From contig NZ_CAKXZS010000011.1 of assembly GCF_935822925.1 (NCBI RefSeq), forward strand, positions 103,282-167,281: a stretch of DNA of 64,000 bases. Direction: 5' to 3'. The notes under the pieces were generated by a model that worked only from the letters and a program-made list of their open reading frames with translations, was not told where the DNA came from and did not search any database. Position 1 is the first letter of the stretch; each line of letters opens with the position of its first letter. Both the position numbers and the translations under genes were made by a program. This DNA is from Mesorhizobium ventifaucium. Its GTDB lineage: Bacteria; Pseudomonadota; Alphaproteobacteria; Rhizobiales; Rhizobiaceae. Positions 29,749 to 38,336 of the stretch are shown one piece after another.

Positions 29749-30374
29749 GCGGAGGCTCCGGTTCTTGTCCTGGCTACTTTGGAACCGATGAGAGGCACGC
29801 GCTCGCCGGCGCGGATCACGGTGGGGTCATAGGCCCTGCGCGCAAACACTTCGAGCACGAAGGGCCGGAAGAAGTCGATCGGCAACGTCTCATAATCCGG
29901 ATCGAAGCTCGACTGGTCCCAGCGCTCGCAGAACTGGTCGCAATCGTCGAAATAAAGATGGCCGGCGAAACGGTCGCGCGCATGCGGATTGCCGCCGAGA
30001 TGGTGGGCGTAATAGAGGCGCTGGAAGTCACCGTGCTTTTCCACCACCCAGGTGCACTGCTCGCGCACGAAAGGTTTTAGGATCGAAGCTGCATATTCGT
30101 CGTGATTGTACGGTGCGTAGATGTCGCCAATATCGTGCAGCAGCGCGCAAACGATCCAGTCGGTGTCGGCGCCGTCGCGCCATGCGCGCGTCGCCGCCTG
30201 CAGCGAATGGCCGAGCCGGGTGACCTTGTAGCCGGACAGCCCCTCGTCGAGCTGGACAAGCGCGTCAAGCAGCCGCTCGCCGGTCTTCGCCGCATAGTCG
30301 ATCTCATGCTCGGTGAGGAAGGCGTAGTCGTCGCGGTCGCCATCTCTCATCGCGGTGAATTTCACGGTCTTCAT
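29745..30374 (-). CDS. HD-domain protein, possible mixed-valent di-iron oxygenase
   Basis: A 209-residue HD-superfamily protein. Metal-ligand candidates are His56 (RLGHSLQAATRA), His80-Asp81 (CALLHDIGDIYAPYN), His91 (NHDEYAASIL) and His114 (VEKHGDFQRLYY), with a further Asp in SSFDPDYETLP. The H56 to H80 spacing and GHSLQ pattern resemble the PhnZ/TmpB oxygenases, which cleave aminoethylphosphonates including a trimethylated one. It is translationally coupled between the BKACE and carnitine dehydrogenase genes. A hydrolytic role cannot be excluded. I know of no assigned role for it in carnitine breakdown. Confidence 0.75.
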   Translation of the reverse strand: MKTVKFTAMRDGDRDDYAFLTEHEIDYAAKTGERLLDALVQLDEGLSGYKVTRLGHSLQAATRAWRDGADTDWIVCALLHDIGDIYAPYNHDEYAASILKPFVREQCTWVVEKHGDFQRLYYAHHLGGNPHARDRFAGHLYFDDCDQFCERWDQSSFDPDYETLPIDFFRPFVLEVFARRAYDPTVIRAGERVPLIGSKVARTRTGASA

Positions 30375-30402
30375 CGGCGGCTCCTCCCTACCGAATCCCT
30401 TG

Positions 30403-31314
30403 TCAAAGCGGCGCGCGCTTCGTCAAATTGAGCTTCTTGCGCACTTCTTCCGGGCCGATGACCCGTGCCCCCATGTTCGACACGATGCTGACCGCCCGCT
30501 CGACCAGCTGCGCATTGGTTGCCAACACCCCCTTGTCGAGCCAGAGATTGTCCTCGAGCCCGACGCGGACATTGCCGCCGGCCAGCACCGCAGCGGCGGC
30601 ATAGGCCATCTGGTTGCGACCGATGGAGAACGCCGACCAGGTCCAACTCGACGGCACATTGTTGACCATCGCCATGAAGGTGTTGAGATCGTCCGGCGCG
30701 CCCCATGGCACGCCCATGCACAATTGCACGAGAGCATCGGGGTCCAGCACCTTTTCCTCGACCAGTTGCTTGGCAAACCAGAGATGGCCGGTGTCGAAGG
30801 CCTCGATCTCCGGCTTGACGCCAAGCGCCGTCATCATGCCGCCCATGGCGCGCAGCATGCCGGGCGTGTTGGTCATGACATAGTCGGCTTCGGCGAAATT
30901 CATGGTGCCGCAGTCGAGCGTGCAGATCTCCGGCAGGCACTGGCGCACATGCGCCACGCGGTTGCTGGCGCCACCCATATCGGTGGCTTTTTCGTTCAGC
31001 GGGAGCGGGTTTTCCGGCGAACCGAACACCATGTCGCCGCCCATGCCGGCGGTCAGGTTCAGCACCACGTCGACGTCTGCCGCGCGGATGCGCTCGGTCA
31101 CCTCGCGATAAAGCTGCACGTCGCGGCGCGGCTTGCCGGTTTCGGGGTCGCGCACATGGCAGTGGACGATCGCCGCACCGGCCTTTGCCGCGTCGATGGC
31201 CGAATCGGCGATCTGCTTGGGCGAGCGCGGCACATGCGGGCTGCGGTCCTGCGAACTGCCGGACCCGGTCACGGCACAGGTAATGAAAACCTCACGGTTC
31301 ATCGCAAGCGGCAT
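30403..31314 (-). CDS. cdhC: BKACE-family 3-dehydrocarnitine cleavage enzyme
   Basis: A 303-residue TIM-barrel beta-keto acid cleavage enzyme (DUF849). Zn ligands are visible in AAIVHCHVRDPETGKP, and EDNLWLDKGVLATNAQLV is the conserved C-terminal active-site block. In carnitine catabolism this protein takes 3-dehydrocarnitine plus acetyl-CoA to betainyl-CoA plus acetoacetate. The ATG at 31314 is preceded by GGGAG with 8-nt spacing; an ATG at 31302 is possible. It is the first gene of the operon, 131 bp from the divergent regulator. Confidence 0.88.
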   Translation of the reverse strand: MPLAMNREVFITCAVTGSGSSQDRSPHVPRSPKQIADSAIDAAKAGAAIVHCHVRDPETGKPRRDVQLYREVTERIRAADVDVVLNLTAGMGGDMVFGSPENPLPLNEKATDMGGASNRVAHVRQCLPEICTLDCGTMNFAEADYVMTNTPGMLRAMGGMMTALGVKPEIEAFDTGHLWFAKQLVEEKVLDPDALVQLCMGVPWGAPDDLNTFMAMVNNVPSSWTWSAFSIGRNQMAYAAAAVLAGGNVRVGLEDNLWLDKGVLATNAQLVERAVSIVSNMGARVIGPEEVRKKLNLTKRAPL

Positions 31315-31350
31315 CGACTTTTCTCCCAATCGGCACAGACGGTCCTGATC

Positions 31351-31389
31351 AAACAAACATAGGGCCAATCAAACATGGGCCAAATCGAC
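31351..31389. promoter_or_regulatory. Direct repeats in the divergent carnitine operon / regulator promoter
   Basis: Two near-identical tandem units, CAAACATAGGGCCAATC (31354-31370) and CAAACATGGGCCAAATC (31370-31386), occupy the middle of the 131-bp gap. The sequences CAGACGGTCC and CAGACGGCAA flank them. Direct half-sites are the usual target form of AraC/GlxA-type activators, so this is a candidate site for the regulator at 31446. Confidence 0.5.
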
Positions 31390-31445
31390 CAGACGGCAAC
31401 AATGCCTGACTTGCCGGAAACTGCTTTGCGTTTTACGAAGGTCGC

Positions 31446-32426
31446 ATGATGAAAAGCGAAAAGCCTTCGATCTTTCGCGCCGAACGCTCGCCGCTCAAGG
31501 TGACGCTGCTGGTATTTTCCGGTTCGTCGATCATGTGCGTGGCCTCGGCCGTCGATCCGCTGCGCGCCGCCAACCGTATTGCCGGCGAGACGCTGTTCGA
31601 TTTCAGGCTGGTTTCGGTGACCGGCGAAGCGCCGGTCACCACATGCGGCCTGCCGGTTGCGGTCAGCGGCCGCTTCGATGCGGCGGAGACGACGGATGTG
31701 CTTGTCGTCGTCGCCGGTTTCGGCACGCAGAACTATGCCACATCGGCTCTGCTTGCCGGCCTGCGCCGCGCGGCGCGCGCCGCGCGCGCCTGCGGCGGCG
31801 TCGAAGCCGGTACCTGGCTGGTCGCCCGCGCCGGTCTGCTGGAAGGGCGCAGCGCCACCACCCATTGGGAGGATATGGAGGATTTTTCCTCGGCCTTTCC
31901 CGATGTCGATGTCCGCCCCGACCGCTACGTCATCGACGGGCCGGTCTTCACGTCCGGTGGCGCTTCGCCGACCTTCGACCTGATGCTGCATCTGATCCGT
32001 ACGCGGCTCGGCATGGCCGTCGCGCTCGATGTGGCAAGCGTCTTCATCTACGACCAGGCGCGGGCGGCGACCGACGCGCAGCCGCTGGTCTCGCTTGGCC
32101 GCCTCGACGGTTACGATCCGCGGCTGGCGCAAGCCATCCGGCTGATGGAAGCTCATGTCGACCAGCCCCTGACCATCGCCGCGGTGGCAATGCGCGCCGG
32201 GGTGACGGCACGAACGCTGGAAAGCATCTTTCGCAAGTCGATCGGCGAGACGCCGGGCGCCTACTATCTCAGGCTGCGGCTGGGCGCCGCGCGCCGGCTG
32301 GTGGTCGACACGGGCGTGGCGATGGCCGATATTGCCGGGCGAACAGGCTTCTCGTCCGCCGCGGCGTTTTCCAGGGCGTTTTCAAGAGCTTTCGGCGAAG
32401 CGCCGGTCAGGCTGCGTAGGAGATAG
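31446..32426 (+). CDS. GlxA-family (DJ-1/PfpI + AraC HTH) regulator, CdhR-like
   Basis: A 326-residue activator. The N-terminal amidotransferase-like DJ-1/PfpI domain covers about 18-190 (LLVFSGSSIMCVASAVDPLRAANR; the nucleophile region reads GGVEAGTWLVARAGLL, without an obvious catalytic Cys there). The C-terminal AraC double HTH covers about 220-322 (MRAGVTARTLESIFRKSIGETPGAYYLRLRLGAARR split over the domain). GbdR and CdhR, regulators of glycine betaine and carnitine catabolism in Pseudomonas, have this build. Its divergent position next to cdhC supports a carnitine role. Confidence 0.85.
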   Translation: MMKSEKPSIFRAERSPLKVTLLVFSGSSIMCVASAVDPLRAANRIAGETLFDFRLVSVTGEAPVTTCGLPVAVSGRFDAAETTDVLVVVAGFGTQNYATSALLAGLRRAARAARACGGVEAGTWLVARAGLLEGRSATTHWEDMEDFSSAFPDVDVRPDRYVIDGPVFTSGGASPTFDLMLHLIRTRLGMAVALDVASVFIYDQARAATDAQPLVSLGRLDGYDPRLAQAIRLMEAHVDQPLTIAAVAMRAGVTARTLESIFRKSIGETPGAYYLRLRLGAARRLVVDTGVAMADIAGRTGFSSAAAFSRAFSRAFGEAPVRLRRR

Positions 32427-32432
32427 CCGGGA

Positions 32433-32642
32433 TCAGGCAGCGTTCCGGCGGTCGCTTTTGCCGTCGATTTGCGAGCGCATCTGTCTCGCAAGGTGGGTCT
32501 CGAAGCGGCTGGCGACCGCGCGATCCCATTCGTTTGCACCGCGGGCACCATGCTTCGGGTGCGGCAGCGCCATCAGCCGGTCGATGATCGATCCGGCCTC
32601 GCCAGATGAGAGCAGGGCGTCGATTTCGCGTTCGTGCTGCAT
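32433..32642 (-). CDS. Hypothetical 69-aa basic protein
   Basis: A small soluble protein with a strong ribosome binding site: GAAGGAGG lies about 9 nt before the ATG. The middle reads RLMALPHPKHGARGANEWDR and the C-terminus is Arg/Lys-rich. There is no membrane segment. Its stop is 6 bp from the convergent regulator gene. I do not recognise the family; the start site, not similarity, is the main support. Confidence 0.6.
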   Translation of the reverse strand: MQHEREIDALLSSGEAGSIIDRLMALPHPKHGARGANEWDRAVASRFETHLARQMRSQIDGKSDRRNAA

Positions 32643-32827
32643 ATCGTTTCGCCTCCTTCTTTCTGTTTCCGCCACGAAACACATATACAAGATTCGTGAC
32701 GGCTGTTTGAAGGCAAGAGCGAGGCGATTGAGGGGCGGTGCGAGACAAAACCTTGTCGTCGGTTCCGCCCTCGCGCAAAGCTGTTCCTGGCCGGCGGGTC
32801 GGTCAAGAGACCCGCCGGTGCGGCACC

Positions 32828-34153
32828 TCAGACGTACCGGTTGACGATATTCTCGAGCAGTTCCTGGCGGCCGGATCTCGGCTGCGGCTCGATCTTCTTC
32901 TTGACGACGCGCTCGGTGATCTCCTCCAGCGTCCGCTTGCCGGCAAGCATCGCCTTGGCCTCGGCCGAGTTCCAGCCGGCATAGCGCTCGGCCAGCGGGG
33001 CCGACAGCGCCTTGTCCCCGACCATGCGCGCGGCGGCCTTGAGGCCGCGTGCGCAGCAATCCATGCCGCCGATATGGCCAATCAGCAGATCCTGCGGATC
33101 GAGCGACTGTCGCCTAAGCTTGGCGTCGAAATTGGTGCCGCCGGACTTGAAGCCGCCGGCCTGCAGGACCTGATAGTAGGCCAGCGCCATCTCCGGCACA
33201 TTGTTGGGGAACTGGTCGGTGTCCCAGCCCGACTGGTAGTCGTTGCGGTTCATGTCGATCGAGCCGAAAATGCCGAGCGCATTGGCCAGTGCCAATTCAT
33301 GCTCGAAAGAATGGCCGGCCAGGATCGCGTGGCCCTGCTCGATGTTGAGCTTGACCTCCTTCTCCAGCCCGAAGCGTTTGAGGAAGCCGTAAACGGTGGC
33401 GACGTCATAGTCGTACTGGTGCTTGGTCGGCTCCTGCGGCTTCGGCTCGATCAGGATGGTGCCCTTGAAGCCGATCCGGTGCTTGTAGTCGACGACCAGG
33501 CTGAGGAAACGGCCGGCCTGTTCCTGCTCGCGGGCAAGGTCGGTGTTGAGCAGCGTCTCATAGCCCTCACGGCCGCCCCACAGCACATAGTTCTCGCCCT
33601 TCAGCCGCTTGGTGACATCGATGCAGTGCTTCACCGTCGCTGCCGCATAGGCAAAGACGTCCGGGTCGGGATTGGTGGCGGCTCCCGCCATGAAGCGGCG
33701 ATTGGAGAACAGGTTGGCCGTGCCCCAGAGCAGCTTGACGCCGGTCTGCTTCATCTTTGTTGCAAAATAATCTGATATCTCGTCGAGCCGCGCGGCACTT
33801 TCAGAAAAGTCTTTTCCCTCCGGCCGCACATCGGCATCGTGGAAGCAGAAATGGGGAACACCCAGCAGCGAAAACATGTCGAAGGCGACATCGGCCTTGA
33901 GCTTGGCCAGTTCCATCGTGTCGGTGACACCGGCCTCGGCGAACCACGGCCGCTCGAAGGTCTGGCCGCCGAACGGATCGCCGCCCGGCCAGGCGAAGGA
34001 ATGCCAGTAGGCGACGGCAAAGCGCAAATGGTCTTCCAGCCGCCTGCCGGCGACAACCTCCTCGGGATTGTAGAACCGGTAGCCCAGCGGATTGGTCGAA
34101 TCCGGCCCCTCATATTTGATCTTCTGGATGTCGCCGAAAAAGCCGCTGGTCAT
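32828..34153 (-). CDS. xylA: Xylose isomerase
   Basis: A 441-residue class II xylose isomerase converting D-xylose to D-xylulose. It shows the active-site blocks [19 protein letters not shown] (catalytic His and Asp), [33 protein letters not shown] (metal Glu and Lys) and [18 protein letters not shown]. It begins with the longer N-terminus typical of class II. It is separated from xylB by a plus-strand NTF2-like gene, so it needs its own promoter in 34154-34265. Confidence 0.96.
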   Translation of the reverse strand: MTSGFFGDIQKIKYEGPDSTNPLGYRFYNPEEVVAGRRLEDHLRFAVAYWHSFAWPGGDPFGGQTFERPWFAEAGVTDTMELAKLKADVAFDMFSLLGVPHFCFHDADVRPEGKDFSESAARLDEISDYFATKMKQTGVKLLWGTANLFSNRRFMAGAATNPDPDVFAYAAATVKHCIDVTKRLKGENYVLWGGREGYETLLNTDLAREQEQAGRFLSLVVDYKHRIGFKGTILIEPKPQEPTKHQYDYDVATVYGFLKRFGLEKEVKLNIEQGHAILAGHSFEHELALANALGIFGSIDMNRNDYQSGWDTDQFPNNVPEMALAYYQVLQAGGFKSGGTNFDAKLRRQSLDPQDLLIGHIGGMDCCARGLKAAARMVGDKALSAPLAERYAGWNSAEAKAMLAGKRTLEEITERVVKKKIEPQPRSGRQELLENIVNRYV

Positions 34154-34265
34154 GTCTGTCTGTCCTCTCGCAGGTTCCGTCCTGATTACCTCAGGCGTAA
34201 TTGGTTTCGCGCTGGCGCTGGATGAAAAGGGTCATGTCAAAGCCACTCAACAACGGAGACAGACC

Positions 34266-34628
34266 ATGACCGACATCAACACGATCGCCGAAAACTACAT
34301 CGCCGCCTGGAACGAGAGCGACGCCGCGCGCCGGCAAGCCTTGCTCAAGGCGGCCTTCACCGAGGACGTCAGCTACCGCGATCCGATCATGCAGGGCGAC
34401 GGCCATGACGGCGTCGCCGCACTGATCGACGGCGTCCAGCAGCGTTTTGCCGGCTTCCGGTTTTCGCTGAAGGGGAAGCCGGACGGGTTTGGCGACACGA
34501 TCCGCTTCTCGTGGAATCTCGGGCCGGAAGGCGCTGATTCCGTCATCGAAGGCACCGACATCGGCGTCATCGACAATGGCCGCCTGAAAAGCGTCACCGG
34601 CTTTCTCGACAAAGTTCCGGCACAGTGA
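34266..34628 (+). CDS. NTF2/SnoaL-like protein
   Basis: A 120-residue cone-shaped fold protein beginning MTDINTIAENYIAAWNESDAAR, with FTEDVSYRDPIMQGDGHDGV and the final strand KSVTGFLDK. Family members are small enzymes or ligand binders of varied role. CGGAG lies 8 nt before the ATG. It is divergent from xylA and convergent with xylB; its tie to xylose use, if any, is unknown. A longer upstream frame overlaps xylA and is rejected. Confidence 0.8.
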   Translation: MTDINTIAENYIAAWNESDAARRQALLKAAFTEDVSYRDPIMQGDGHDGVAALIDGVQQRFAGFRFSLKGKPDGFGDTIRFSWNLGPEGADSVIEGTDIGVIDNGRLKSVTGFLDKVPAQ

Positions 34629-34657
34629 CTCGGGCCGCAGCGGAGGTGTGAAACCAC

Positions 34658-36112
34658 TCACGCCGTGGCCGCCTTGATAGCTGGGTAAAGCAAGCGGTAG
34701 CGCTGATAGGCATCAGCATAGGCGTTGCTTAGCGCGGCGACCGGTTCGATGGTGGCATCGGTGGCCGGCGCCGTGCACACTCTGAGCGGATCGGCACCCC
34801 TCGCCGCGATCAGGCCAAGCCTCGCTGCACCGAAGGCGGCGCCGAAATCGCCGTCGGCGGGAATGTCGACGGGCAGGCCGAGCGCGGTGGCGATTGCCTT
34901 CAGCCAGTAGTGCGAGCGCGAGCCGCCGCCGATCGCCGTCACCCGCGTCAGCGTCGTGCCGGCCTTGGCCAGGGCTTCGAGACTGTCACGGAAGGCGAAA
35001 GCCACGCCCTCCAGCACGGCCTGGGTCAACACGGCGCGGCTCGATTCATGCGCAAGCCCGGTAAACGAGCCGCGAATGGCCGAATCATTGTGCGGCGTGC
35101 GCTCGCCGGAGAGATAGGGCAGGAAGGACACGCCGGTCGGCGCCTTCAGCGTATCGCCAAGCTCGGTGGTCAGCTCGCCGGCGCCTTTGCCTGATATCTC
35201 CGACAGCCAGTTGAGCGAATCGGTTGCCGACAGGATGACGCCCATCTGGTGCCAGGTGTAGGGCAGCGCGTGGCAGAATGTGTGCACCGCGCTTTCCGGG
35301 TTGGGCAGATAGGACGCATTGGCGGCAAACAGCACGCCTGACGTGCCAAGCGAGACAAAAGCCTGGCCGGCGGCGACCGTGCCCATGCCGCAAGCCGACG
35401 CCGCATTGTCGCCGGCGCCGCCGGCGATCGGGATGGCCGCCTGCATTCCCCATTTCGAGGCCAGTTCGCTGCGCAACGCGCCGGCCTTCTCGGTGCCTTC
35501 GACCAGTGACGGCATCTGCTTCTCGTCGAGCGACGTGGCGGAAAGCAGGTCGGATGACCAGCCTCGCTTGCCGACATCGAGCCAGGACGTGCCGGCCGAG
35601 TCCGACATCTCCGAAATATGTTCGCCGGTGAGCCAGAGCCGCAGGAAATCCTTCGGCAGCAGGACCTTTGTCACCTTGGCGAAAACATCCGGCTCGTTGT
35701 TTTTCACCCAGACCAGCTTTGGCGCGGTGAAACCGGGAAAGACGATGTTGCCGGTCAGCTTGCGAAAGCGCGGGTCGGTGTCGAGCTTGGCCGCCTCGGC
35801 ATGGCTGCGCGTGTCGTTCCACAGGATGCAGGGGCGCAGCACCTGGTCGCCGGCATCGAGCAATGTAGCGCCATGCATCTGGCCGGACAGGCCGATCCCT
35901 TTGACGGCGGCGAGCTGTTCTGGATGAGAACCCTTGAGCTCGGTGATCGCTTCCTCGCAGGCGCGGATCCAGTCGGCGGGGTTCTGCTCCGACCAGCCGG
36001 GGTGCGGCCGCGACACGTCGAGTGACGCGTGGCCGGAGCCGATGATGCTCTGCCCGGCATCGATCAACAGCGCCTTGACGCCCGACGTGCCCAGATCGAG
36101 GCCGAGATACAT
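34658..36112 (-). CDS. xylB: Xylulokinase
   Basis: A 484-residue FGGY kinase phosphorylating D-xylulose to xylulose 5-phosphate. It starts MYLGLDLGTSGVKALLIDAG (phosphate-binding 1). Substrate motifs are GIGLSGQMHGATLLD and RPCILWNDTRSH, and the C-terminal ATP site has AIGGGSRSHYWL. It is on the same strand as xylA but not contiguous with it. The inverted repeat at 36134-36156 upstream is a candidate operator. Confidence 0.95.
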   Translation of the reverse strand: MYLGLDLGTSGVKALLIDAGQSIIGSGHASLDVSRPHPGWSEQNPADWIRACEEAITELKGSHPEQLAAVKGIGLSGQMHGATLLDAGDQVLRPCILWNDTRSHAEAAKLDTDPRFRKLTGNIVFPGFTAPKLVWVKNNEPDVFAKVTKVLLPKDFLRLWLTGEHISEMSDSAGTSWLDVGKRGWSSDLLSATSLDEKQMPSLVEGTEKAGALRSELASKWGMQAAIPIAGGAGDNAASACGMGTVAAGQAFVSLGTSGVLFAANASYLPNPESAVHTFCHALPYTWHQMGVILSATDSLNWLSEISGKGAGELTTELGDTLKAPTGVSFLPYLSGERTPHNDSAIRGSFTGLAHESSRAVLTQAVLEGVAFAFRDSLEALAKAGTTLTRVTAIGGGSRSHYWLKAIATALGLPVDIPADGDFGAAFGAARLGLIAARGADPLRVCTAPATDATIEPVAALSNAYADAYQRYRLLYPAIKAATA

Positions 36113-36133
36113 GGTGTCCTCCCAATGCCGTTA

Positions 36134-36156
36134 ATTTTTTCGGATCTCGAAAAAAT
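36134..36156. promoter_or_regulatory. Inverted repeat upstream of xylB, candidate operator
   Basis: Perfect 9-bp arms ATTTTTTCG and CGAAAAAAT with a 5-nt spacer (GATCT), located 22 bp before the xylB start. The form suits a dimeric repressor such as a ROK-family XylR. No such gene lies in the window. Confidence 0.45.
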
Positions 36157-36192
36157 CTGACTGGCAGTTTTTAAGACAAGATCCGCCTCCGG

Positions 36193-37515
36193 TCAATTCT
36201 CCGACAAATCGGTGGCGCGCCGCGAAAGCAGCGCCGAGAGCGGGCTGTCGGGCCGCGCTAGCGCGCGTTCCGCGGCGAGTGCCCTTGCCAACGCATGGTC
36301 GCCCGACCGTAGCGCCGCCTCGATCAGCGTCAGGTCGACGACGTCGCGTTGCGCATGACTGCCGCCGAAGCGGTGGGCGATCGCCCGGATCGGCCGGATC
36401 AGGCGGACCGTCTCGGTGTAGGTGCCGTCGCCGAACGCCTTAATGGCGAGCGTCAGGGGATAGCCGACATCCCGGGTAAAGGCGGCGTTGTCGTCGTGGC
36501 CGCGCATGGCTTCGCGCTGCGCCTCGAGTAAGGCGCGAACAGGCGCTTCTTGGCCGGCGCCTACGAAGGCCATTATCGCGTGGGCATCGTTGAAGGCATA
36601 ATTGCCGGCGCTGGCCTTGGCCCAGTTGGCGGCGAGCGCCGCCCAGCGGCCGCCGACAGCGACGCCACCGAGATGCAGTCGCCACAGGATCGCCGAGGCA
36701 TCGACCATGTTGAGCGCCAGCGTCGAGCGCTCGCCATAGATCGGCCCGTCATAGAGCGCCAGCACCTCGTCGGTCTCGCCGAGATCGTAATGGAACAGCG
36801 CCAGATGCCACCAATTGTGCACTTGCAGGAAGCTTTCCCGCGTCCACGCTTCGGGGTTGGCGCGCATCCAAGCGATGCCGTCCTTTTGCCGGCTCTGCAT
36901 TTCCATGACGTGGGCGACGGCGTGCTGTGCCCAGCCGTCACGTGGCTCGATGTCGACTGCCATGCGGCCAAGCTTTTCGGCGCGCGCATAGTCGCCCATT
37001 TCCTCCAGTCCGAACGCCTGCATGCCGAGTTTGGCGTGGTAGCCTGGCATGCCGCTTTGCCACGACGGCAGCGCGCGGCCGATGCGGTCGCGCAGCATGC
37101 GGGCATTGCCGGTGAAGAAATCGATCTGGTGCCCGGTCTGCAGCGCCAGCGCGTCGAGCGGAAACTCGATGACGATATCCTCGAGCAGACGAGCGGCTTC
37201 ATGCCAGCGTCCTGCGGCAAGATGGCCAAGTGCTGCGACATGCGCCTGCTCGCGCGGCGTGGCGGCAAGCGGCAGTGCCGCCTCGTGGCATGTCCTGGCC
37301 ACGGCTGCCGCCTCGCGCTCGGTGGCGAGGCCGAAGAGATAGCCCTTGAACACATGCGCCATGACGAAGCCGGGATCCTCGGCGATGGCGCGATCGACCG
37401 AGCCGACCGGATCGCCGATGAAGCATTGCAGTTCGCGCACAGCCTGGCTGTAGGACGAGAACCCGGCCTCAGTCGCGCCAGAAAATGTCAGCCCGAATGC
37501 ATCCCTGACTGCCAC
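36193..37515 (-). CDS. TTC38-like tetratricopeptide repeat protein
   Basis: A 440-residue helical protein composed mainly of TPR-like helix pairs. Recognisable segments are PGFVMAHVFKGYLFGLATER, GDYARAEKLGRMAVDIEPRDGWAQHAVAHVMEM and TRESFLQVHNWWHLALFHYDLGE, as in the TTC38 family. No signal peptide is present. Such proteins are scaffolds of unknown role in bacteria. It lies between xylB and lysE on the same strand with short gaps. Confidence 0.8.
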   Translation of the reverse strand: MAVRDAFGLTFSGATEAGFSSYSQAVRELQCFIGDPVGSVDRAIAEDPGFVMAHVFKGYLFGLATEREAAAVARTCHEAALPLAATPREQAHVAALGHLAAGRWHEAARLLEDIVIEFPLDALALQTGHQIDFFTGNARMLRDRIGRALPSWQSGMPGYHAKLGMQAFGLEEMGDYARAEKLGRMAVDIEPRDGWAQHAVAHVMEMQSRQKDGIAWMRANPEAWTRESFLQVHNWWHLALFHYDLGETDEVLALYDGPIYGERSTLALNMVDASAILWRLHLGGVAVGGRWAALAANWAKASAGNYAFNDAHAIMAFVGAGQEAPVRALLEAQREAMRGHDDNAAFTRDVGYPLTLAIKAFGDGTYTETVRLIRPIRAIAHRFGGSHAQRDVVDLTLIEAALRSGDHALARALAAERALARPDSPLSALLSRRATDLSEN

Positions 37516-37524
37516 GTCATGTCC

Positions 37525-38148
37525 TCAATTGCCCGAGCGTATCGCCACCGTGGCGATACCGGCGCCGACCAGCAGCGTGCCGCCGGTGCGGTTGAAGATG
37601 CGGATCGCCCGGGGATTACGCACGACGTTGCGCGCCCTTGCCGCGATCAGCGCGTAGCCGAAGGCATTGGCGAAGGCGAGCACCAGGAAGGTCGTTTCGA
37701 AGATCAGCATCTGCGTCCAGAAATCGGCGTGCCGGTCGAGGAACTGCGGCAGGAAGGCGACGAAGAAGGTGATGCTTTTCGGATTGAGCGCGGTGACCAG
37801 CCAGGCATGCGCCATCATCTTGGCCGAGGCCACCGCGTCCAGGCGCGGCTCCGCCTTGAGCGTGCCGCCGGCGCGAAACAGCTTTATGCCGAGATAGATC
37901 AAATAACCGGCGCCGACCACCTTCAGCACCGTGAACACGGTGGCCGACGCCGCCAGCAGCGCGCCGATGCCCAGCATTGACAGCGTCATCGCGGTAAAAT
38001 CGCCAAATGCCACGCCAACCGCCATCGGCAGCGCCGTGCGCCAGCCCTGGCCGAGCGCATAGGACACGACCAGAAGGATGGTCGGGCCGGGAATGACAAG
38101 AAGGATCGTCGAGGCGGCGGCAAAGGCGGCCCAGTTTTCGAAGGACAT
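37525..38148 (-). CDS. LysE/RhtB-family exporter
   Basis: A 207-residue inner-membrane protein with about six hydrophobic helices and the family pattern VIPGPTILLVVSYALGQGWRTALP near the N-terminus and LNPKSITFFVAFLPQF in the middle. The family exports amino acids or homoserine lactones. The ATG at 38148 is preceded by AAGGAGACGATC; a longer frame to 38256 has no such support. The substrate is unknown. Confidence 0.88.
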   Translation of the reverse strand: MSFENWAAFAAASTILLVIPGPTILLVVSYALGQGWRTALPMAVGVAFGDFTAMTLSMLGIGALLAASATVFTVLKVVGAGYLIYLGIKLFRAGGTLKAEPRLDAVASAKMMAHAWLVTALNPKSITFFVAFLPQFLDRHADFWTQMLIFETTFLVLAFANAFGYALIAARARNVVRNPRAIRIFNRTGGTLLVGAGIATVAIRSGN

Positions 38149-38336
38149 GATCGTCTCCTTGAGCTCAAAGAAGAGGATAAATCCTTGGGCTCGCAAAGAT
38201 GTAAAGGGGCAAAAATCGAAAATGTCCCTGGTTAACATCAGGCAGCGGTTCTTCACGCTTTTTCAACCATGATTGGTGAAAATGCACTCTATCCGGCCGG
38301 ACCGTGTTTCCCGCCGACAGCGTAGGGTTTGGGTAG

